Shown piece after piece: positions 17,691 to 26,109 of a stretch of 64,000 nucleotides of DNA (its first letter is position 1; each line of letters starts with the position of its first letter). A program made the position numbers and the translations under genes. The notes under the pieces were generated by a model. It did no database searches. It was given only the letters and a program-made list of their open reading frames with translations, and was not told the origin of the DNA. Origin of the DNA: Murimonas intestini (GTDB lineage Bacteria; Bacillota; Clostridia; Lachnospirales; Lachnospiraceae); assembly GCF_024622195.1 (NCBI RefSeq), contig NZ_JANKBI010000005.1, positions 248,001 to 312,000 on the forward strand, written 5' to 3'.

Positions 17691-19808
17691 TTATTTGCTC
17701 TTTGCGCTTAAAACCTTCTCCTGAACTGACTTCGGAACCGGCTCATATTTTTCAAAGAACATTGAGTAGTTACCACGTCCCTGTGTCTTAGAACGCAGGT
17801 CTGTAGAGTAACCAAACATCTCAGCAAGCGGTACATACGCACGTACAAGCTTTCCGCCTCCGATGTCATCCATACCTTCGATACGTCCACGGCGTGAGTT
17901 AATGTCACCAATAACATCTCCCATGTACTCTTCAGGCATAGTTACTTCAACCTTCATGATCGGCTCAAGCAGGATAGCGTCACCTTTTCTCATAGCATCC
18001 TTGAACGCCATAGATCCGGCAATATGGAATGCCATTTCACTTGAATCGACTTCATGGTAAGAACCATCGTATACGTTAGCACATACACCAAGTACAGGGA
18101 ATCCTCCGAGAATACCAGCTTTTGCTGCTTCCTCGATACCTTCTCCGACTGCCGGGATATATTCCTTAGGAATAGCTCCTCCGACAACAGATGTCTCGAA
18201 CTTGAATGTCTCTTCACCGTTGGGATCCATCGGTGTGAACTTAACTTTACAATGACCGTACTGTCCACGTCCGCCGGACTGTTTAGCATACTTGCTGTCA
18301 ACATCAACTGCCTTTGTGAATGTTTCTTTGTAAGCAACCTGAGGTGCACCTACATTAGCCTCTACCTTGAATTCACGCAGAAGTCTGTCTACGATGATTT
18401 CCAGATGAAGCTCACCCATACCGGCGATGATTGTCTGTCCTGTTTCGTGATCTGTATGAGCACGGAATGTCGGGTCTTCTTCAGCAAGTTTTGCTAAAGC
18501 TTCACCCATCTTGCCCTGTCCTGCTTTTGTCTTAGGCTCGATAGCCAGCTCGATAACAGGTTCCGGGAATTCCATGGACTCCAGGATTACCGGGTGCTGT
18601 TCGTCACAGATCGTATCACCAGTAGTTGTAAACTTAAAGCCTACAGCTGCAGCGATATCTCCTGCATAAACTTTATCCAGCTCTGCTCTCTTGTTGGCAT
18701 GCATCTGAAGGATACGTCCTACACGCTCTTTCTTTCCTTTTGTAGCATTCAGTACATAGGAACCTGAGTTCATAGATCCTGAATACACACGGAAGAATGC
18801 CAGCTTACCAACAAACGGGTCAGCCATGATCTTAAATGCCAGCGCTGAGAAAGGTTCATCATCAGATGAATGTCTCTCAACTTCATTGCCGTCCATATCA
18901 GTTCCCTTGATGGAAGCGATATCTGTAGGAGCCGGCATGAAATCAAGGATAGCATCCAGAAGCTTCTGAACACCCTTATTCCTGTATGCTGTACCGCAGC
19001 AAACCGGAATAGCCTGACATTCGCATGTTCCTTTACGGAGTACTCTCTTTAATTCTTCAACAGAAGGTTCTTCACCTTCCAGGTACTGCATCATCAGATC
19101 ATCATCTAATTCGCAGATCTTTTCAACCAGCTCTGTATGATACAGCTCTGCGTCGTCTTTCATATCTTCAGGAATATCTGTGACGGTGATGTCTTCACCC
19201 TTCTCGTCATTGTAGATATAAGCCTGCATTTCAAATAAATCTATGATACCTTTGAACTCATCTTCCTTGCCGATTGGCAGCTGAAGACAGATAGCATTTT
19301 TACCCAATCTGGTCCTGATCTGACCTACGGCGCCGTAGAAGTTAGCGCCCAGGATATCCATCTTGTTGATGAATGCCATTCTAGGTACGTTATAAGTGTC
19401 AGCCTGACGCCATACATTTTCAGACTGAGGTTCAACGCCGCCCTTTGCACAAAATACGCCGACAGCTCCGTCGAGTACACGCAGAGAACGTTCAACCTCT
19501 ACTGTAAAGTCAACGTGTCCCGGAGTATCAATGATATTGATACGGTGCTCCAGCGCTCCCGCCTGCTCTTTGCAGTGGTCCTGATGCGTCCAGTGACATG
19601 TTGTAGCGGCTGAAGTAATTGTGATACCTCTTTCCTGTTCCTGCTCCATCCAGTCCATGGTTGCAGTACCTTCGTGAGTATCGCCAATTTTGTAGTTAAC
19701 ACCAGTATAATAAAGGATACGCTCTGTCAATGTAGTCTTACCTGCATCGATATGAGCCATAATACCGATATTTCTGGTTCTCTCTAATGGATATTCTCTT
19801 CCAGCCAA
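17691..19808 (-). CDS. fusA: Elongation factor G
   Basis: 705 residues. The N-terminal GTPase domain has G1 AHIDAGKTT (about 17-25), the switch II region DTPGHVDFT near 93-101 and NKMD near 147-150; domains II-V follow. EF-G drives translocation of tRNA and mRNA after peptide-bond formation. It lies between rpsG and tuf in the conserved str operon order, 86 bases from rpsG. RBS AGGAGG is present before the ATG. The full-length, single-frame reading indicates a functional gene. Confidence 0.98.
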   Translation of the reverse strand: MAGREYPLERTRNIGIMAHIDAGKTTLTERILYYTGVNYKIGDTHEGTATMDWMEQEQERGITITSAATTCHWTHQDHCKEQAGALEHRINIIDTPGHVDFTVEVERSLRVLDGAVGVFCAKGGVEPQSENVWRQADTYNVPRMAFINKMDILGANFYGAVGQIRTRLGKNAICLQLPIGKEDEFKGIIDLFEMQAYIYNDEKGEDITVTDIPEDMKDDAELYHTELVEKICELDDDLMMQYLEGEEPSVEELKRVLRKGTCECQAIPVCCGTAYRNKGVQKLLDAILDFMPAPTDIASIKGTDMDGNEVERHSSDDEPFSALAFKIMADPFVGKLAFFRVYSGSMNSGSYVLNATKGKKERVGRILQMHANKRAELDKVYAGDIAAAVGFKFTTTGDTICDEQHPVILESMEFPEPVIELAIEPKTKAGQGKMGEALAKLAEEDPTFRAHTDHETGQTIIAGMGELHLEIIVDRLLREFKVEANVGAPQVAYKETFTKAVDVDSKYAKQSGGRGQYGHCKVKFTPMDPNGEETFKFETSVVGGAIPKEYIPAVGEGIEEAAKAGILGGFPVLGVCANVYDGSYHEVDSSEMAFHIAGSMAFKDAMRKGDAILLEPIMKVEVTMPEEYMGDVIGDINSRRGRIEGMDDIGGGKLVRAYVPLAEMFGYSTDLRSKTQGRGNYSMFFEKYEPVPKSVQEKVLSAKSK

Positions 19809-19894
19809 GGTTATTTCCTCCTATTTTGTTTAAGCAAACCTCACACTCCGGTCAGGCTGCAGGTGCAGCCTGGCTGTATATAAGTGCTCCGGCT

Positions 19895-20365
19895 TTAGAA
19901 TCTGTAATGTGCGAAAGCCTTGTTTGCTTCTGCCATTTTGTGCATATCTTCTTTCTTCTTTACAGATGCGCCTGTGTTATTTGATGCATCCAGAAGTTCA
20001 TTTGCCAATCTTTCTTCCATTGTCTTCTCGCCTCTTTTACGAGAATAAGTTGTCAGCCAGCGAAGTGCTAAAGCCTGACGTCTGTCCGGTCTTACTTCGA
20101 TTGGTACCTGATATGTTGCTCCACCAATACGTCTTGCCTTTACTTCAAGTACAGGCATGATATTGTTCATTGCTTCTTCGAAAACTTCGATAGCTGGCTT
20201 GTCTGCTTTTGCAGCCACTCTATCAAATGCTCCGTATACGATTTTCTGAGCTACACCCTTCTTACCGTCTAACATGATGTTATTGATAAGTTTGGTAACC
20301 ACTTTGTTATTGTATAACGGATCTGCTAATACGTCTCTTTTTTGAGTATGTCCTTTACGTGGCAC
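19895..20365 (-). CDS. rpsG: 30S ribosomal protein S7
   Basis: 156 residues, starting MPRKGHTQKRDVL and covering the whole family length. S7 nucleates assembly of the 30S head by binding the 3' domain of 16S rRNA. It is second in the rpsL-rpsG-fusA-tuf operon. A TTAAGGAGGGAA site precedes the start. Confidence 0.98.
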   Translation of the reverse strand: MPRKGHTQKRDVLADPLYNNKVVTKLINNIMLDGKKGVAQKIVYGAFDRVAAKADKPAIEVFEEAMNNIMPVLEVKARRIGGATYQVPIEVRPDRRQALALRWLTTYSRKRGEKTMEERLANELLDASNNTGASVKKKEDMHKMAEANKAFAHYRF

Positions 20366-20600
20366 GGTACTTCCCTCCTTAATTAGTTACGGTCTCTGCC
20401 GCCATGATTAAATCATCGGTACTCACAATGTGTCGTTCTATTGTGTGCGTGCCCTCGCTTCTATGTCAACCCGCAACCACCCGGTGAATAGAAAATTCCG
20501 GCACAACAACAGGATATCTCTCCTGAATTACACGAAATAGTTCTGTTTGTGATACTACTGCTTGATTATAAACTATATATTATATATTATATATTATAAT
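20366..20600 (-). other. Long rpsL-rpsG spacer
   Basis: 235 bases, long for this normally tight gene pair. Near rpsL there is an AT tract of 7-base period (ATATATT repeated about three times, 20570-20600). Closer to rpsG there is an isolated TTGACA on the minus strand without a good -10 and an imperfect dyad CACAAT/ATTGTG (about 20423-20444). It could hold an internal promoter or an S7-type translational control site; neither is proven. Confidence 0.4.
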
Positions 20601-21023
20601 TTATTTTTTAGCGTCTTTCGGTCTCTTTGCTCCGTATTTGGAACGAGCCTGTCTTCTGTTTGCAACGCCTGCTGTATCCAGAGTACCACGGATGATGTGG
20701 TATCTTGTACCTGGTAAGTCTTTTACCCTTCCACCGCGGATAAGCACAACGCTATGCTCCTGAAGGTTATGTCCTTCACCTGGGATGTAGCTTGTTACTT
20801 CGATTCCGTTAGAAAGGCGGACCCTGGCGATTTTCCTGAGCGCTGAGTTAGGCTTCTTAGGTGTAGCAGTCTTAACGGCTGTACACACACCTCTTTTCTG
20901 CGGTGCAGAAGCATCAGTGCTTTTCTTTCTTAAGGAGTTAAATCCTTTTTGAAGAGCCGGTGCTGTAGATTTCTTAACAGATGTCTGTCTTCCTTTTCTT
21001 ACTAACTGATTAAATGTTGGCAT
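20601..21023 (-). CDS. rpsL: 30S ribosomal protein S12
   Basis: 140 residues. The conserved decoding-centre segments TPKKPNSALRK and GRVKDLPGTRYH are intact, so the streptomycin-resistance positions (Lys43 and Lys88 in E. coli numbering) look wild type. S12 contacts the codon-anticodon helix in the A site. It is the first gene of the str operon, preceded by a perfect promoter and an AGGAGGTGA ribosome binding site. Confidence 0.98.
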   Translation of the reverse strand: MPTFNQLVRKGRQTSVKKSTAPALQKGFNSLRKKSTDASAPQKRGVCTAVKTATPKKPNSALRKIARVRLSNGIEVTSYIPGEGHNLQEHSVVLIRGGRVKDLPGTRYHIIRGTLDTAGVANRRQARSKYGAKRPKDAKK

Positions 21024-21329
21024 TCTTTTCTTTCACCTCCTGTATTATTTGTACAGGGCCTATTCCCTATACATGTGGTTGCTGATCTTTATTTAATATT
21101 CTTTAGTGTATACAAAGTTCACTCTGCACACACCTAGATTATTATAATTGGGAGTCTTGCCAATGTCAAGGGCTTTTAAACAGGAAATCGCCTTTTTATG
21201 GTTTTTTTCTTGAAAATTTCATGAAATCCCTTATAATTTCCTTAACAGGCTGGACACTCCACCCGCACGGGTGGTATGATTAGCCAGAAATACATATATA
21301 TAAATGTATAAAAAGAAAGAGGCGATCGT
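21024..21329. other. Divergent region between rpsL and the VanZ-like gene
   Basis: 306 bases holding the rpsL promoter and a roughly 115-base rpsL leader, and, on the other side, the presumed promoter of the VanZ-like gene. No further gene is visible. Confidence 0.6.
21141..21169 (-). promoter_or_regulatory. Consensus promoter of the str operon
   Basis: TTGACA (21169-21164) and TATAAT (21146-21141) with a 17-base spacer, a perfect sigma-A consensus, driving rpsL-rpsG-fusA-tuf independently of rpoBC. Confidence 0.92.
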
Positions 21330-22310
21330 ATGAGAAAACTTTTGAAACCACTATCATTCATCCCCGCCTTGCTATTGATGTATATGATCTTTACATTTTC
21401 CAGCCAGCCCGGTGATGTTTCAGGACAGCTCAGCTACAAAGTCAGCTGTAAAATCGTAGAGGCAGGGGACTACATCTTTGATGCCAACCTGGATGACTGG
21501 CAGGTTGACGAATGGGCGAATAAAATTAATTTTATCACCAGAAAACTGGCGCATATCACTGAATATTTCCTGCTTGCCATAGCAGTATCATTTCCGCTGT
21601 ATGTATACGGACTTCATGGATTTCTGCTCATGCTGGCTGCCGGTATCCTGTGCGTCGGCTTTGCCGCAGGTGATGAATACCACCAGTCCTTCGTGGCCGG
21701 CAGAGGACCTTCTGTAAAGGATGTGGGGATCGACAGCATTGGTATATTCTTTGGTATCATAATCGTCCGGATCATTGGATGGACGGGGCGCATGACAATA
21801 TTCAAAGAAAAAGCAGACAAAAAGGAAGCTAAACGCATCAAGAAGCAGATGAAAAAAGCTAAAAAGGCCGGAATCCAGAATCCGCCTCCAGTTGTAAATA
21901 ATGTAGTATATAATAAGAAGAAACGCCCTGTAAAAAGAAATTTTGTCACATATACAAGCAATTATAATCCCACGGACGGATATGCCAAAAATTATTCCGG
22001 TGAATATGGACAGGGTTATAATGGAGGACCAAATGCCGGTTACGGCTACGGCCAGGATTACAATGGAAATTATCAGGGAGCTTACGGACCGAATTACAAT
22101 GACGGCTACGGGGGTGGATATGATCCCGGCTATGGAGATGGGTATGGCCCTGATTATGGATACGGACCTGATTATTATGACGAGGGCTATTACGGTCCTG
22201 ACGACGGCTTTACACCGCCGCCCAGAAAAAACACCCGCAGCAAATCTGCAGATTCTCTTGCAGATGACTGGAAAATAATCCGCAAGAAAAAAACTGCCGC
22301 TCATAAATGA
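21330..22310 (+). CDS. VanZ-like membrane protein with Gly/Tyr-rich tail
   Basis: 326 residues. The VanZ-like domain (about 1-150) has four hydrophobic helices and the family's conserved pieces: RKLAHITEYF (about 72-81) and DEYHQSFVAGRGPSVKDVGIDS (in part; about 112-133). A lysine-rich cytoplasmic stretch follows (about 155-210), then a low-complexity tail (about 215-300) rich in Gly, Tyr, Asp and Asn, and a final basic end. VanZ family members are linked to glycopeptide resistance in some operons, but most, as here, have no known role. RBS GAGG lies 7 bases before the ATG. It is the only plus-strand gene in the translation/transcription block, convergent with rpoC and divergent from rpsL. 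Confidence 0.85.
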   Translation: MRKLLKPLSFIPALLLMYMIFTFSSQPGDVSGQLSYKVSCKIVEAGDYIFDANLDDWQVDEWANKINFITRKLAHITEYFLLAIAVSFPLYVYGLHGFLLMLAAGILCVGFAAGDEYHQSFVAGRGPSVKDVGIDSIGIFFGIIIVRIIGWTGRMTIFKEKADKKEAKRIKKQMKKAKKAGIQNPPPVVNNVVYNKKKRPVKRNFVTYTSNYNPTDGYAKNYSGEYGQGYNGGPNAGYGYGQDYNGNYQGAYGPNYNDGYGGGYDPGYGDGYGPDYGYGPDYYDEGYYGPDDGFTPPPRKNTRSKSADSLADDWKIIRKKKTAAHK

Positions 22311-22324
22311 CCGGCAGTTTTTTC
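22287..22324. terminator. Bidirectional terminator between vanZ-like gene and rpoC
   Basis: Stem AAAAAACTGCCG / CGGCAGTTTTTT; the VanZ-like stop codon lies in its loop. A- and T-runs flank both sides, so it can end transcripts from both directions. Confidence 0.88.
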
Positions 22325-22340
22325 TGTCAATTAAACCTTT

Positions 22341-22378
22341 TTCAGCAGGTCTGTGCCGTTAATGCACAGACCTGCTGA
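22341..22378. repeat. Perfect 16-bp hairpin, repeat family member
   Basis: TTCAGCAGGTCTGTGC pairs perfectly with GCACAGACCTGCTGAA around a 6-base loop, just after the rpoC stop on the minus strand. A related, less complete copy is at 11153-11184. It may be a rpoC terminator or a dispersed repeat. Confidence 0.65.
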
Positions 22379-22397
22379 ACCATTATCATTCATATCT

Positions 22398-25300
22398 TTA
22401 TTCATCTTCTGAAACAGTAACCAACTCTTCCTCAGACAAATCCAGATCATCCTCGCTCTCCGCCGGAACAGCAGCTGTATCCAGCTCTATTTCCTCGGTC
22501 AGCTCAGCTAAATCAAAATCATCATCATCGTCTTCCAGCATGGAATCTCCTGTATCAAGTTTTACATTTCTGTATCTCTTCATACCAGTTCCGGCCGGTA
22601 TCAGTTTACCAATGATAACATTTTCCTTCAGTCCGATAAGCGGGTCAACTTTTCCTTTGATCGCAGCTTCTGTCAGGACTTTAGTAGTTTCCTGGAAGGA
22701 AGCGGCAGACAGGAAGGAATTTGTTGCAAGGGAAGCCTTTGTGATACCAAGCATTACCTGCTTGCCTTCTGCGGGCTCTTTCCCTTCCTCTGTAAGGCGC
22801 TCGTTCTCATCCTCATATTCCAGGATGTCAACAAGTGTGCCCGGCAGGAATTCACTGTCACCATTGTTCTCGATGCGGACTTTTTTCAGCATCTGGCGCA
22901 CAATGACTTCGATATGCTTATCATTGATTTCAACACCCTGCAGACGGTATACACGCTGAACCTCCTGGATCATGTAATCCTGCACAGCACGGACACCCTT
23001 GATCTTAAGGATATCATGAGGATTGACACTACCTTCAGTCAGCTCGTCACCTGCCTCCAGATAAGCGCCGTCCTGGGCCTTGATCCTGGAACCATATGGG
23101 ATCAGGTAAGTCTTAGACTCTCCTGTCTCATTATTTGTAACGATGATCTCACGCTTTTTCTTAGTATCCTTGATGACTGCAATACCTGGGATCTCAGTAA
23201 TGATTGCAAGTCCTTTTGGCTTTCTGGCCTCAAAAAGCTCCTCGACACGGGGAAGACCCTGTGTGATATCGCCGCCGGCCACACCGCCCGTATGGAATGT
23301 ACGCATTGTCAGCTGTGTACCTGGCTCACCGATAGACTGTGCCGCAATGATACCTACGGACTCACCTACCTGTACAGCCTCACCTGTTGCCAGGTTGGCT
23401 CCATAGCACTTAGCGCAGACTCCGATATGGGATTTACATGTCAGGATGGTACGAATCTTGATCTTGTCAAACGGATTGCCGTTTGCATCCACGCCTTCCT
23501 TTATAATTCTGGCTGCACGCCTGGGAGTGATCATGTGGTTAGCTTTTACAAGCACCTCACCATCCTTGTTGCACAGTGTCTCGCAGGCGAAACGGCCTGT
23601 GATACGCTCCTGAAGGCTCTCGATCTCTTCCTTTCCGTCCGCAAATGCCTTTACGTACATACCCGGGATCTCTTTTCCTTCGCAGCAGTCAACTTCACGG
23701 ATGATCAGATCCTGTGAAACGTCAACAAGACGCCTTGTCAGATAACCAGAGTCAGCTGTACGCAGGGCTGTATCAGACAGACCTTTACGCGCTCCATGAG
23801 CGGACATGAAGTATTCCAGTACGTCAAGTCCTTCACGGAAGTTGGACTTGATAGGAAGTTCGATCGTATGTCCTGTTGTATCAGCCATCAATCCACGCAT
23901 ACCTGCCAGCTGCTTGATCTGCTTGTCAGAACCACGGGCTCCGGAATCGGCCATCATATAGATGTTGTTATATTTATCAAGTCCGTCCAGCAGAGCCTTT
24001 GTCAGGATATCATCCGTATTCTTCCAGGTCTCTACGACTTCCTTGTAACGCTCTTCCTCAGTGATGAGGCCTCGCTTATAGTTTCTTGTGATCTTATCAA
24101 CAGTATCCTGAGCCTTCTGGATCAGTTCCGGTTTTTCAGGCGGCACGGTCATGTCAGAAATAGAAACAGTCATGGCAGCCCTTGTGGAATACTTATACCC
24201 CATAGCCTTGATATCATCCAGCACTTCAGCAGTCTTAGTTGCTCCGTGTGTATTGATGACTTTTTCAAGGATCTGTTTTAAGCCTTTCTTTCCAACATGG
24301 AAGTCAACTTCCAGCTTCAGAAGGTTTTCCGGTATGCTTCTGTCCACAAATCCCAGATCCTGCGGAAGGATCTCATTGAAGATAAAACGTCCCACAGTAG
24401 ATTCCACATTTCCTGTCACTACGCTTCCGTCAGGCATTTTCTTAGTCATACGGACAAGAATCTTGGACTGGAGTGTGAGGGCCTTATTTTCATATGCAAG
24501 GATCGCTTCATTTACACTCTTAAAGATCTTGCCTTCTCCAAGCGCTCCCGGCCTCTCCTGTGTCAGATAATAAATACCAAGGACCATATCCTGTGAAGGA
24601 ACAGCCACAGGTCCTCCGTCTGACGGCTTCAGAAGGTTGTTCGGGGAGAGCAGCAGGAAACGGCACTCTGCCTGTGCTTCCACGGAAAGCGGAAGATGCA
24701 CGGCCATCTGGTCACCATCGAAGTCCGCATTAAATGCAGTACATACAAGGGGATGCAGCTTGATCGCTTTACCCTCTACAAGAATCGGCTCAAATGCCTG
24801 GATTCCCAGACGGTGGAGTGTAGGGGCACGGTTGAGCATTACCGGATGTTCTTTGATGACATCTTCCAGCACATCCCATACCTCAGGCTGAAGTCTCTCT
24901 ACCATTTTTTTAGCATTTTTTATATTGTGAGAAGTACCGTTGGCAACAAGCTCTTTCATAACAAAAGGCTTGAACAGCTCGATAGCCATCTCTTTCGGAA
25001 GACCGCACTGATAAATCTTCAGCTCTGGCCCTACGACGATAACAGAACGTCCTGAATAGTCAACACGCTTTCCTAAGAGGTTCTGGCGGAAACGTCCTGA
25101 TTTACCCTTGAGCATGTCAGACAGTGACTTCAGGGCTCTGTTTCCGGGTCCTGTCACAGGACGGCCGCGGCGGCCGTTGTCGATCAGGGCATCTACTGCT
25201 TCCTGAAGCATCCTCTTTTCATTGCGGACAATGATGTCAGGAGCACCAAGCTCCAGCAGTCTCTTTAAACGGTTATTTCTATTTATGATCCTTCTGTAAA

Positions 25301-26093
25301 GGTCATTTAAGTCTGATGTGGCAAAACGTCCACCGTCCAGCTGCACCATAGGACGCAGATCCGGCGGGATGACAGGGATAACTGTCATGATCATCCATTC
25401 CGGCTTATTTCCGGACTCACGAAAAGCTTCTACCACTTCCAGCCTTTTGATGATCCTGGCACGTTTCTGGCCTGTAGATTCCTTCAGGCCTTTTTTCAGT
25501 TCAGCTGCCTCTTTTTCCATGTCGATGGATTCCAGAAGCTCTTTGATCGCCTCTGCACCCATGCCTACGCGGAAACGGCTGCTCCATTTTTCTCTTGCTT
25601 CCTGATATTCTCTCTCTGTCAGCACCTGTTTGTACTGAAGATCTGTATCTCCCTTATCCAGCACGATATAGTTGGCAAAATACAGGACTTTCTCCAGTGT
25701 TCTCGGAGAAAGGTCCAGCATCAGACCCATTCTGGAAGGGATACCTTTGAAATACCAGATATGGGAAACCGGAGCTGCCAGTTCAATATGTCCCATACGC
25801 TCCCTGCGGACACTGGCCTTTGTAACTTCAACGCCGCATCGGTCACAAATAACACCTTTATAACGGATCTTCTTGTACTTTCCGCAGTGACATTCCCAGT
25901 CCTTGCTCGGCCCGAAGATACGCTCGCAGAACAGTCCGTCTTTTTCCGGTTTAAGAGTCCTGTAGTTAATGGTTTCGGGTTTCTTTACCTCTCCTCTTGA
26001 CCATTCCCTGATCTTTTCCGGAGATGCCAGACCAATTTTGATCGCGTCAAAGGTCATTGGCTGATATCCTTCATTGTTTGTTGTTTCAGGCAT
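22398..26093 (-). CDS. rpoC: RNA polymerase subunit beta'
   Basis: 1231 residues, full length for Clostridia. The N-terminal zinc finger (CHCGKYKKIRYKGVICDRCG, about 68-88), the catalytic magnesium motif NADFDGD at 455-461 and the second zinc site (CKSHIGVCAKCYG region) are visible. With beta it forms the catalytic centre of RNA polymerase. It starts 16 bases after the rpoB stop. The acidic C-terminal tail (EDDDDDFD and DLDLSEEE) is typical of relatives. The next gene downstream in the usual order, rpsL, is separated by an inverted VanZ-like gene. Confidence 0.98.
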   Translation of the reverse strand: MPETTNNEGYQPMTFDAIKIGLASPEKIREWSRGEVKKPETINYRTLKPEKDGLFCERIFGPSKDWECHCGKYKKIRYKGVICDRCGVEVTKASVRRERMGHIELAAPVSHIWYFKGIPSRMGLMLDLSPRTLEKVLYFANYIVLDKGDTDLQYKQVLTEREYQEAREKWSSRFRVGMGAEAIKELLESIDMEKEAAELKKGLKESTGQKRARIIKRLEVVEAFRESGNKPEWMIMTVIPVIPPDLRPMVQLDGGRFATSDLNDLYRRIINRNNRLKRLLELGAPDIIVRNEKRMLQEAVDALIDNGRRGRPVTGPGNRALKSLSDMLKGKSGRFRQNLLGKRVDYSGRSVIVVGPELKIYQCGLPKEMAIELFKPFVMKELVANGTSHNIKNAKKMVERLQPEVWDVLEDVIKEHPVMLNRAPTLHRLGIQAFEPILVEGKAIKLHPLVCTAFNADFDGDQMAVHLPLSVEAQAECRFLLLSPNNLLKPSDGGPVAVPSQDMVLGIYYLTQERPGALGEGKIFKSVNEAILAYENKALTLQSKILVRMTKKMPDGSVVTGNVESTVGRFIFNEILPQDLGFVDRSIPENLLKLEVDFHVGKKGLKQILEKVINTHGATKTAEVLDDIKAMGYKYSTRAAMTVSISDMTVPPEKPELIQKAQDTVDKITRNYKRGLITEEERYKEVVETWKNTDDILTKALLDGLDKYNNIYMMADSGARGSDKQIKQLAGMRGLMADTTGHTIELPIKSNFREGLDVLEYFMSAHGARKGLSDTALRTADSGYLTRRLVDVSQDLIIREVDCCEGKEIPGMYVKAFADGKEEIESLQERITGRFACETLCNKDGEVLVKANHMITPRRAARIIKEGVDANGNPFDKIKIRTILTCKSHIGVCAKCYGANLATGEAVQVGESVGIIAAQSIGEPGTQLTMRTFHTGGVAGGDITQGLPRVEELFEARKPKGLAIITEIPGIAVIKDTKKKREIIVTNNETGESKTYLIPYGSRIKAQDGAYLEAGDELTEGSVNPHDILKIKGVRAVQDYMIQEVQRVYRLQGVEINDKHIEVIVRQMLKKVRIENNGDSEFLPGTLVDILEYEDENERLTEEGKEPAEGKQVMLGITKASLATNSFLSAASFQETTKVLTEAAIKGKVDPLIGLKENVIIGKLIPAGTGMKRYRNVKLDTGDSMLEDDDDDFDLAELTEEIELDTAAVPAESEDDLDLSEEELVTVSEDE

Positions 26094-26109
26094 TTATGGT
26101 TCTCCCTTC

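Noticed and set aside
22914..23717. 267-codon plus-strand frame inside rpoC
   Set aside because: Antisense shadow of a conserved essential gene.
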